From contig CAMKAQ010000018.1 of assembly GCA_946410525.1 (NCBI GenBank), forward strand, positions 1-10,579: DNA of 10,579 nucleotides, in the 5' to 3' direction. This document shows positions 1 to 5,953 of this stretch, piece after piece. Made by a program: the position numbers and the translations under genes. The notes beneath the pieces were generated by a model. It was not told the DNA's origin and did not search any database. It was given only the letters and a program-made list of their open reading frames with translations. This DNA comes from an uncultured Caryophanales bacterium (GTDB lineage Bacteria; Bacillota_I; Bacilli_A; RFN20; CAG-826). The number at the start of each line of letters is the position of its first letter. Position 1 is the stretch's first letter.

Positions 1-296
1 ACCTCTGGAACGTCTTCCCACTTTGTGGATTCCGCATCAGCGACCCTGGTGTAGTAATGGTATGAGCCAAAATCGAGGAAAGAGAGATCTGGGCCATAGT
101 TTGGAAGAGGGAACTTCTCAAAAGTCTTTAAAGACTTCAGACGGTACTCGAGCATCCATTCTGGCTCACCTTTGATCTTCGAGATTTCTCTGACAACCTG
201 TTCGTTTAAACCAACGCCGGTTGAAAAGATTTCCTTCGCTTCGGTTTTGAAATTGTATTTGTATTCTTCTTCAAGGAACTTGGTATCTTCTGTCAT
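1..296 (-). CDS. sufB: SufB, Fe-S cluster scaffold subunit (N-terminal part only)
   Basis: SufB is the cytoplasmic scaffold on which SufBCD builds Fe-S clusters. Only the first 98 complete codons are visible; the gene continues past the left edge, so the cluster-binding SufBD core cannot be examined. The visible part reads as a typical SufB start: a YKYNF motif near residue 13, then a block around residues 41-50 (KGEPEWMLEY) that is highly conserved in SufB, then a proline-rich stretch (KFPLPNYGPDL) and a DVPE motif at the edge. I translated it by hand from the ATG at 296, which lies one base after the sufU stop and behind the purine-rich site AAAGGAAA. It is the last visible gene of the suf operon. 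Identification is strong because both sequence and gene order agree; full length and integrity are unknown. Confidence 0.93.
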   Translation of the reverse strand, partial: MTEDTKFLEEEYKYNFKTEAKEIFSTGVGLNEQVVREISKIKGEPEWMLEYRLKSLKTFEKFPLPNYGPDLSFLDFGSYHYYTRVADAESTKWEDVPE

Positions 297-297
297 A

Positions 298-747
298 TCA
301 GTTTCCTTTCTTTTCGAGGTCCTCAAGCATCTCTTTGAGAGCTGTCCAACCCATGGTTGCACAGTGGATTCTTGCGGCCTGTTTTCCGGTATTCATGAAG
401 ACGATAGCCTCATCAAGGACCGAGTCGTCGTATTCCTTCTCGTCGATCATCTTGAGGTATTGCTCAATCATGTATAAAGAGTCTTTGTAGTCTTTGCCGA
501 TGCACTGCTCACAGACAATGTCTGTGGAAGCGGTTGAAATCGTGCAGGCGGTTCCCTCCCACATCGCATCGACAACCTTGCCATCAGACGACTTCAAATA
601 GATATCGATGTCGTCGATGCAGTTGACCGCGCTTGAATGGGTCTTGGTGTATCCTTCGCCAGTTGGGACGCCTTTATGGCGAGGGTTTGAATAATGGTCC
701 ATGATGATTTCACGCATCATCTGGGGATTAAGCTCAAAAGTAGGCAT
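298..747 (-). CDS. sufU: SufU, zinc-dependent sulfur acceptor for SufS
   Basis: SufU is an IscU-like protein that in Bacillota takes persulfide sulfur from SufS through a zinc site and passes it to the SufBCD scaffold. At 149 aa it has the usual length. The expected ligands are present: Cys43 and Asp45 (NCID), Cys68 in a GTACTIS motif, and Cys129 in RIHCATMGW. The N-terminal region (residues 11-25, MREIIMDHYSNPRHK) is also typical. Two points differ from the common pattern: the residue between Cys43 and Asp45 is Ile rather than Gly, and an extra Cys79-x-x-Cys82 pair follows the second ligand. The start at 747 has a very good AAGGAGGAG site and overlaps the 3' end of sufS by 14 bases, implying coupled translation. 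A true IscU scaffold is less likely because iscS, iscA and hsc genes are absent and the suf genes surround it. Confidence 0.95.
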   Translation of the reverse strand: MPTFELNPQMMREIIMDHYSNPRHKGVPTGEGYTKTHSSAVNCIDDIDIYLKSSDGKVVDAMWEGTACTISTASTDIVCEQCIGKDYKDSLYMIEQYLKMIDEKEYDDSVLDEAIVFMNTGKQAARIHCATMGWTALKEMLEDLEKKGN

Positions 748-1966
748 CTAAGAACTCCTCCTTTGCGTGTTTGACGGCATCGACAAGGACGTCGATGTCT
801 TCTTTGGTGGTATAGAAGTAGAAGCTTGCGCGGATGGTCGCTGGGGTGCCAAGGAAGTCATTAAGGATCTTGGCGCAGTGATTGCCAGAGCGGCAAGCGA
901 TACCTTTGCTATTGAGGAAGGTCGCGCCATCTTGGGCAAAGACACCGTTGATGTTGAAGGTGACGATACCCGCTTCGGAATCTTTGTTATAGATGGTTAC
1001 GTTTCCGGTCTTCTCTAACTGTTCGACCGCGTATTTCTTAAGTTCTTCTTCGTGGGCGTTAATGTTCTCGAGGCCAATGTTCATGATGTACTTCACAGCC
1101 GCATCAAGGCCAATGATGCCTTCGAGGTTGACGGTTCCGCCTTCGAATTTGACTGGAGCGTCAAGATATGTGGCTTTGCCACACATGTTGAATCTCGCGT
1201 TCATTCCGCCACCGGTCATGAATGGATCGGTCTTCTGAAGAAGGTCGTATTTTCCATAGAGGACGCCGATGCCGGTTGGGCCGCACATCTTGTGTCCGCT
1301 CATGGAAAGGAAATCGCAATCAAGATCTTTGACGTCGATCTTCATGTGAGGCGCGGATTGGGCGCCGTCGACAACAAGGATCGCGCCGTGTTTGTGGGCA
1401 ACTGCGGCGAGTTCTTTGATTGGGGTGACATAGCCAAGGACGTTGGTGACCTGGGCCACTGCAACGATCTTGGTCTTTGGACCGATGGTCTTCTCAAGGT
1501 TTTCGGCAGTAAGTCTTCCTTCTTTTGTAAGAGGGATGAATTTGGTGACCGCACCTGTCATCTCGCAGACCTTGTACCAAGGAAGGACGTTTGAGGCGTG
1601 CTCCGCTTCGGTAAGAAGAATCTCGTCTCCCTCTTTGAGGAATTTGGCGCCATAGCCAAAGGCGACGAGGTTGATCGACATGGTGGTTCCAGCCGTGAAA
1701 ACAATCTCTTTGGACTCAGCGTTCAAGAGCTTGGCGAGGGTGTTTCTCGCTTCGGCGATTTTCTGGTCCATGTTGTAGCAAAGATCGTAGTCGCCACGGT
1801 GGGAGTTGGAGGTCTCGTGGGTGTAATAATTTGAAATGGCATCAAGGACACAATCAGGTTTGAAAGTGGTCGAGGCATTGTCTAACCAGACGAGTGGTTT
1901 GCCTTGCATTTTGATGCCGTTTCTAAGCATCGGGAAATCGTTTCTCAAAGATTTGAAATCAATCAT
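734..1966 (-). CDS. sufS: SufS, group II cysteine desulfurase
   Basis: SufS is a PLP enzyme that converts L-cysteine to L-alanine and leaves a persulfide on its active-site cysteine for transfer to SufU. From the ATG at 1966 it is 410 aa, the normal family length. The PLP Schiff-base lysine is Lys226 in SGHKMCGPTG. The catalytic cysteine is Cys364 in the RSGNHC motif. His123 (EAEHASN) and Asp200 (VVDGAQS) are the cofactor-stacking and pyridine-binding residues, and Arg379 (TIRAS) is the expected substrate-carboxylate arginine. I prefer this start to an in-frame ATG at 1984: it follows the sufD stop by one base, has AGGAGG eight bases upstream, and gives the usual SufS N-terminus. The 1984 start would add six residues overlapping the ribosome site. 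The gene sits between sufD and sufU in the standard order. Confidence 0.97.
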   Translation of the reverse strand: MIDFKSLRNDFPMLRNGIKMQGKPLVWLDNASTTFKPDCVLDAISNYYTHETSNSHRGDYDLCYNMDQKIAEARNTLAKLLNAESKEIVFTAGTTMSINLVAFGYGAKFLKEGDEILLTEAEHASNVLPWYKVCEMTGAVTKFIPLTKEGRLTAENLEKTIGPKTKIVAVAQVTNVLGYVTPIKELAAVAHKHGAILVVDGAQSAPHMKIDVKDLDCDFLSMSGHKMCGPTGIGVLYGKYDLLQKTDPFMTGGGMNARFNMCGKATYLDAPVKFEGGTVNLEGIIGLDAAVKYIMNIGLENINAHEEELKKYAVEQLEKTGNVTIYNKDSEAGIVTFNINGVFAQDGATFLNSKGIACRSGNHCAKILNDFLGTPATIRASFYFYTTKEDIDVLVDAVKHAKEEFLDAYF

Positions 1967-1967
1967 T

Positions 1968-2657
1968 TTAGAAACCTCCTTCAATGATGGAATCGATGCG
2001 ATTTTTCACATTTTCATCAGCAAATCCCGCTTCGATTGGTCTAAGGTAGCCTGAAGCGATGAGTCGTTTTGCCTCTTCTAAAGAGACGCCACGGCTTTGC
2101 AGATAATAGAGATGTTCCTCGTTAAGACGGCCAACGACTGCGGCGTGTGACGCGCTCACATCGTTGTCATCAATGACGAGGGCCGGGGAAGCAACGCCAT
2201 CGCTCTTTGGATCAAAGACGATGATCTTTGCAACCTGCTTGGTGTTAGTTTTAACAGCGCCTTTTTCGATGGTGCCAGTCCCTTTGAAAATGAGACGGCT
2301 CTCATCTCTTGCGATGCCATAGTTAGACATGCTTGCGGTCGTGTGAGGCGCACTATGGATGACAGAAGTGATGAACTCCTTCTTGGAATCCTTGGTGCCC
2401 ATTGACGAAAGATGCCAATTGCACTCAGCACCTTCTTCGAGAAGCTCAACCAAAACCTCAATCTTGCCCTGGAAGACACTGAAATCAGCCATGTAGGCTT
2501 CGAAGTCAGCGTCGCGATGGACTTTAACGACGATCTTGGAGCTTTCGAGTTTCTCAAAAGACGCGATGTTGAGGGTCAACTTCGTGTCTTCCGGAACATC
2601 AATGCTTAACGACGCAGGAAGGTTATCAATGTAGGAAAGGATTTTCTCACTTCTCAT
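1968..2657 (-). CDS. sufD: SufD, short form of the SufBCD scaffold partner
   Basis: SufD pairs with SufB and SufC to form the cytoplasmic cluster-assembly complex. The protein is about 229 aa from the ATG at 2657, much shorter than the roughly 420-440 aa of Bacillus SufD: it keeps the SufBD beta-helix core and C-terminal helical region but lacks most of the N-terminal part. The diagnostic C-terminal block is intact, with an (I)DDNDVSASHAA motif whose His171 matches the functionally important SufD histidine, followed by EEHLYYLQSRGVS and the final helices. Two starts are possible: the ATG at 2657, overlapping the sufC stop by 11 bases, and an in-frame TTG at 2690 adding 11 residues. Neither has a strong ribosome site; I chose ATG because such short overlaps fit coupled translation. 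No frameshift is visible, so the gene looks naturally compact, not broken. Confidence 0.88.
   Translation of the reverse strand: MRSEKILSYIDNLPASLSIDVPEDTKLTLNIASFEKLESSKIVVKVHRDADFEAYMADFSVFQGKIEVLVELLEEGAECNWHLSSMGTKDSKKEFITSVIHSAPHTTASMSNYGIARDESRLIFKGTGTIEKGAVKTNTKQVAKIIVFDPKSDGVASPALVIDDNDVSASHAAVVGRLNEEHLYYLQSRGVSLEEAKRLIASGYLRPIEAGFADENVKNRIDSIIEGGF
1975..1981 (-). promoter_or_regulatory. sufS ribosome-binding site (decides the start)
   Basis: Minus-strand AAGGAGG lies 8 bases before the ATG at 1966, which is ideal spacing. It overlaps the last codons of sufD, so ribosomes finishing sufD would stop on top of it. This supports 1966 rather than 1984 as the sufS start. Confidence 0.8.
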
Positions 2658-3477
2658 TTTTGACAGCTTCTCTAGTTGCGCATACGCCAATCGAGACCTG
2701 GTTCATCGCTGGATTGATCTCTTTGGCGACTTCGATGCCGAGCTCGGTTTTGATCCACTCATAACCTTCGGTATCGACACGTTTGATAATCTCTGGGCCA
2801 CCTGAGACGACGATGCGTCCGTTGATGATGATGGCGGCTCTGGTTGGTTTCACAAGATCAAGTAATCTTGCGTAGTGGGAAATGACAAGGATGCCTGCTC
2901 CCCTGGCGTGCTCTTCGTTAATGACATCAGAGACGACGTTGATCGCATCAACATCAAGACCGGAGTCGATTTCGTCGAGCATAGCGATCCTTGGTTTGAG
3001 GAGTCTCATCTGAAGGATCTCGTTGCGTTTTTTCTCACCACCGGAGAAACCTTCGTTGAGGTTACGGGAATTCATCTCAAATGGGATGCCGACCTCTTTG
3101 TAAGCTTTCTCAAGCTCACGGTAGAACTGGAAAAGGGCCATTGGTTTTTCACGATGTGAATTCATGGCGGCTTTATAGAAATCCGCGCTGTTTAAGCCAG
3201 GGATTTCGGCTGGATACTGCATGCCAAGGAATAAACCAAGCTGGCTGCGTTTATCTGGTGACATGGCCAAGACATCCTGGCCATCGAAAGTGATGGAACC
3301 TCCATCAACGGAATATTTTGGATCACCCATGATGGTGGCGATCAAAGTGCTCTTACCGTGTCCGTTTGGACCAAGAAGAGCAACGGTTTCGCCCTCATCC
3401 ATCTCAAAGTTAAGTCCTCTGAGAATCGATGTCCCTTTAACGGAGACATATAGGTCTTTGATAATTAGTTTTGCCAT
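2647..3477 (-). CDS. sufC: SufC, ABC-type ATPase of the Fe-S assembly complex
   Basis: SufC is a soluble ABC ATPase that drives conformational change of SufB and SufD during cluster assembly; it is not a transporter. All nucleotide-binding motifs are present in the 276 aa protein: Walker A GPNGHGKST at 36-44, Q-loop Gln87, signature FSGGEKKR at 144-151, Walker B AMLDEIDSGLD at 165-175 and the switch His201. The stretch LNEGFSGGEKKRNEILQM is characteristic of SufC rather than of import or export ATPases. Compared with the usual 250-260 aa it has a modest C-terminal tail (about residues 253-276) that encodes the overlap with sufD. The ATG at 3477 has an AGGAGGT site a few bases upstream. It is the first gene of the operon and follows a plausible promoter. 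Confidence 0.97.
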   Translation of the reverse strand: MAKLIIKDLYVSVKGTSILRGLNFEMDEGETVALLGPNGHGKSTLIATIMGDPKYSVDGGSITFDGQDVLAMSPDKRSQLGLFLGMQYPAEIPGLNSADFYKAAMNSHREKPMALFQFYRELEKAYKEVGIPFEMNSRNLNEGFSGGEKKRNEILQMRLLKPRIAMLDEIDSGLDVDAINVVSDVINEEHARGAGILVISHYARLLDLVKPTRAAIIINGRIVVSGGPEIIKRVDTEGYEWIKTELGIEVAKEINPAMNQVSIGVCATREAVKNEK

Positions 3478-3501
3478 AGCAACCTCCTAAAAGGCGTGAA
3501 T

Positions 3502-3530
3502 ATTCTAAAACCCTCAACTTAAACTCACAA
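3502..3530 (-). promoter_or_regulatory. Probable sigma-A-type promoter of the suf operon
   Basis: On the minus strand a TTGTGA box (3530-3525) is followed after exactly 17 bases by TAGAAT (3507-3502). These match four and five of six consensus positions. Transcription would start near 3495, giving a short leader that contains little besides the sufC AGGAGGT site, so no riboswitch or long leader is expected. I see no clear operator for an Fe-S-sensing regulator next to it. Confidence 0.55.
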
Positions 3531-3621
3531 TCAATGTAGTAAAAAATGTTACAAATAGCATCAAAAAACATAGTTTTTGGCATTTATGAAGCCCGCATCG
3601 TGAGTTTTGGAAATTTTGTTG

Positions 3622-3650
3622 TTGCACCAATTCTCTTAAGAGAATAGACT
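3622..3650 (+). promoter_or_regulatory. Possible promoter of the lipoprotein pair
   Basis: TTGCAC (3622-3627) and TAGACT (3645-3650) are separated by 17 bases on the plus strand. The -35 box matches the consensus fairly (TTG plus partial) and the -10 box matches four of six. Transcription would start around 3657 and leave a leader of about 35 bases. The whole spacer is occupied by a perfect palindrome, described separately. A start slightly downstream, using TATCTA at 3651, cannot be excluded. Confidence 0.4.
3630..3645. promoter_or_regulatory. 16-bp perfect palindrome, candidate operator
   Basis: The sequence ATTCTCTTAAGAGAAT is identical to its own reverse complement with no central gap. 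It fills the spacer between the proposed -35 and -10 boxes upstream of the two lipoprotein genes and 47 bases before the first ATG. This is a typical position for a repressor or MerR-like regulator that acts on spacer geometry. No regulator gene lies in the window, so the binding protein is unknown. It lacks a loop and is therefore unlikely to act as an RNA hairpin. Confidence 0.5.
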
Positions 3651-3670
3651 TATCTAGCATCGTTTGTGCA

Positions 3671-3676
3671 AGGAGG
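3671..3676 (+). promoter_or_regulatory. Ribosome-binding site with unusually long spacing
   Basis: AGGAGG is a consensus site, but 15 bases separate it from the ATG at 3692, more than the usual 5-9. No ATG, GTG or TTG in the same frame lies between. The ATG is nevertheless convincing, because it gives a perfect lipoprotein signal peptide (Met-Lys-Lys-Thr-Lys). The long spacer may lower or modulate initiation. Confidence 0.6.
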
Positions 3677-3691
3677 AACGAGTCCACACTT

Positions 3692-5953
3692 ATGAAGAAA
3701 ACGAAATGTGCTCTCGGCCTGGTTGCGTTTGCTACCTCTGTTATGGCCCTTTCGGGCTGCGGCAGAGCCACCGCTTCCAAAGACGGCGTCATTATGACCT
3801 ACACCGACGCCAACGGAAACCGCACCAGCTATACGGCCGAGGACTTGCTCAAGAACTATCAGTCTTACAGCAGTTCTTTGAGCAGCGAATTTGACAAGAT
3901 CTATGAAGTTCTTGTCCGTCATTATTATGACCAGGACGCTCAGTCCACTAAATTAGCTTCCCTCAAAGCGGAAGCCACCAATAAGGTTTTGTCCGACAAG
4001 CAGAAAGCAGAAACCAATGCTGCCAACAACAAGACCTCTTACGAAGCTGAATTCCAAACCTATTTGGATGCCGCTAACGTCGACAACGTTGACCAGCTTT
4101 ATGAAAAGTATCTCTACGACGAAGAAAAGGCTGACTTCCAGAACGAGATCTATAACACCTACGGAACCGGCGACAGCAGCGTCAACGGTTACGAGGCTAT
4201 GAAGAATGGCTATTACATGAATGGCACCACCCTCACCGAAGCCTTCCCAGAATCCAAAGATAGCAATGGATTCGTCTGGGGCCGCGGCTCTGAAGGCTGG
4301 CTTGGCACTCAAATGCCATACCACATCCGCCACATCCTTATCAAACTCAATGGCGGCGGTGATAAGAAATACACTCAGGATAGAATCGCTGAAACCGCTA
4401 ACGAAGGCGGCGAGACGACCAAGCTCACCTCGACCCTCTTCCGTTTAGCCGGTGCCACCATCGGCGCCGATGGCAAATTAACCACCGATACCGATCGTTG
4501 GACCTTCGGTTCCATCGCCAAGAGCTTCTCCGACGATGAAGGAAGCGCCAAGAACTTTGGTGAATACGGCATCATGGAAAAGACCATGGCTCAGGACCTT
4601 GTCCACGAATTCAAACTTGGCACCTATGCCTTTGAATCCCTTTATAGCGCGAGAGAGAAAGCTTCTCCAGAGGCCTACAAGCTTATGCCAGGCCTTGAGG
4701 AAGACGCTGCCAGTGCCGCTGATGTCGACACCAAGCAGACCCTTCTCGACAGCAACACCACAGTCTATGACTACTTTGCAAACTTCGATGATGATAACGA
4801 TGGCCATGCCGACGGTGTAGGTCAAATTCCGTTCGGCGCCGCTATTGCCTTATATGATACTAAGAAGGTCGTCACTGATGCCGCGGGCAACCCTGTCTGG
4901 AACGACAATCAGGATTCTTTCTATCCAAGAAACGTCATCTATAACAAGTACTTCAACAAACACAACGTCTGTGTCATCACTCCAAACGTCATCGGCAGCA
5001 ACTACAAGTCCGCTCTCCTTGACGACGCGAGCAAAGCTTCCGCCAGAACCATCCTTGGTGGTTATACCTTAAGCGCCGATGGCAAGAGCGTCACTGCTGA
5101 AGACTTCAAGGGATCCTATAGCGCCCAGCTCGGTGCTCTCCCAGGATTCAGCGTCGACACCAAGAACGTCCTTTCCGGTGCCGATTTCGAACACAACGTT
5201 CTCACCAACGAAAAAGGTCAGGTTGTCTTAGCCGTCAGAGCCGGTGCCGGTTCTAGCTACCAGGGCATCCACTTCATGACCGTTGAGAGAAGCGCCCTTA
5301 ACAAATACGGTCTCAAACTCGATGGTGCCAAATACGTCGAAGCTACCGCTGCCGACCTTGGAACCGTTACCGATCTTGGAACCGTCGGTGGAAAGAAAGC
5401 CGAGAAGATCGCCTACACTGGCGCAGCCACTTCCCTTTCCGACTACTACACCCCATATGCTCCAAACGAAGTCGACTATCCAAAGTATGGCGAGAACAAA
5501 GCCGTCAATACCTACGTCAACTTCAATAAGACCGAGACCAGCGAGTGGTCCGATCGTGTTAAGACCATCACCAGTGCCATCACTGGTTTCAACAGCAACC
5601 TTAACACCTACTACTTCCAGAGACTTTGCGAGAGCGGTGCCATCACCTTCGCCGACAAAGACCTTGAAGATTCCATCAAGAACTTCTCCGTTACCAAACG
5701 TCAGAGCTCTGTCGATGACAACTTCGAGACCTGGAAGAAGAACTGGCTTGAGTACGCTGAAATGCTCGAAGCCCAGCAAGCCCAGCGTTTCGAGAACTTC
5801 GGAACCATCAAGGGCGAGCTCATCACTGAGTTAGCCGCTATCTCTTATAGCCAGGCCAACCAGGATGTCCAGACCCTCGACGTCACCGTCGCCGGCACCA
5901 ACAACTTAGCCGGACTTTGGAAGGAAGGAGGAGCCTGCTACTATGGCAAATAA
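3692..5953 (+). CDS. Large PrsA-like lipoprotein with interrupted parvulin (PPIase) domain
   Basis: Predicted 753 aa lipoprotein on the outer face of the membrane, probably helping exported proteins fold. The N-terminus is a classic lipoprotein signal: KKTK, a hydrophobic core (7-20) and the lipobox LSGC with Cys23 as the lipidated residue. Residues about 33-160 are mostly helical, like the N-domain of SurA/PrsA proteins. Parvulin signatures follow: HIRHILIK at 211-218, FGSIAKSFSDDEGSAKNFGEYG at about 272-293, VHEFKLGTYAF at 304-314, and much later AVRAGAGSSYQGIHFMTVER at 514-533, which resembles the last parvulin strand. The domain is thus split by insertions of about 50 and 200 residues. 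The second carries DDDNDGHAD at 366-374, resembling an EF-hand calcium loop. Residues 600-753 form a helical C-terminal region. PPIase activity is not assured; a chaperone-only role is possible. The gene overlaps the next by 11 bases. Confidence 0.75.
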   Translation: MKKTKCALGLVAFATSVMALSGCGRATASKDGVIMTYTDANGNRTSYTAEDLLKNYQSYSSSLSSEFDKIYEVLVRHYYDQDAQSTKLASLKAEATNKVLSDKQKAETNAANNKTSYEAEFQTYLDAANVDNVDQLYEKYLYDEEKADFQNEIYNTYGTGDSSVNGYEAMKNGYYMNGTTLTEAFPESKDSNGFVWGRGSEGWLGTQMPYHIRHILIKLNGGGDKKYTQDRIAETANEGGETTKLTSTLFRLAGATIGADGKLTTDTDRWTFGSIAKSFSDDEGSAKNFGEYGIMEKTMAQDLVHEFKLGTYAFESLYSAREKASPEAYKLMPGLEEDAASAADVDTKQTLLDSNTTVYDYFANFDDDNDGHADGVGQIPFGAAIALYDTKKVVTDAAGNPVWNDNQDSFYPRNVIYNKYFNKHNVCVITPNVIGSNYKSALLDDASKASARTILGGYTLSADGKSVTAEDFKGSYSAQLGALPGFSVDTKNVLSGADFEHNVLTNEKGQVVLAVRAGAGSSYQGIHFMTVERSALNKYGLKLDGAKYVEATAADLGTVTDLGTVGGKKAEKIAYTGAATSLSDYYTPYAPNEVDYPKYGENKAVNTYVNFNKTETSEWSDRVKTITSAITGFNSNLNTYYFQRLCESGAITFADKDLEDSIKNFSVTKRQSSVDDNFETWKKNWLEYAEMLEAQQAQRFENFGTIKGELITELAAISYSQANQDVQTLDVTVAGTNNLAGLWKEGGACYYGK

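Noticed and set aside
1052..1594. A 180-codon plus-strand frame opposite sufS
   Set aside because: It lies wholly antisense to a confidently identified gene with all catalytic residues, and has no ribosome site or family resemblance.
1968..2690. SufD as a truncated pseudogene
   Set aside because: The frame is clean, the essential C-terminal motif is intact and the neighbours overlap it tightly, which fits a compact functional gene better than decay.
3478..3530. Possible riboswitch or Fe-S-responsive leader before sufC
   Set aside because: The inferred transcript leader is under 20 bases, too short for a structured RNA, and no recognised motif is present.
3546..3572. ATGTT...AACAT inverted repeat in the suf/lipoprotein intergenic region
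   Set aside because: Only five paired bases with a long AT-rich loop; expected by chance in such sequence and not a convincing operator or hairpin.
3514..3922. Minus-strand frames of about 90 codons over the divergent intergenic region and lipoprotein start
   Set aside because: They cross both promoters and the start of the lipoprotein, lack a good ribosome site and have no coding-like composition.
5228..5834. Long open frames of 183 codons on both strands within the first lipoprotein gene
   Set aside because: They are shadows of a strongly codon-biased gene: low-complexity Ser/Pro/Thr-rich or Val/Gly-rich products, no ribosome site and no recognisable motif.
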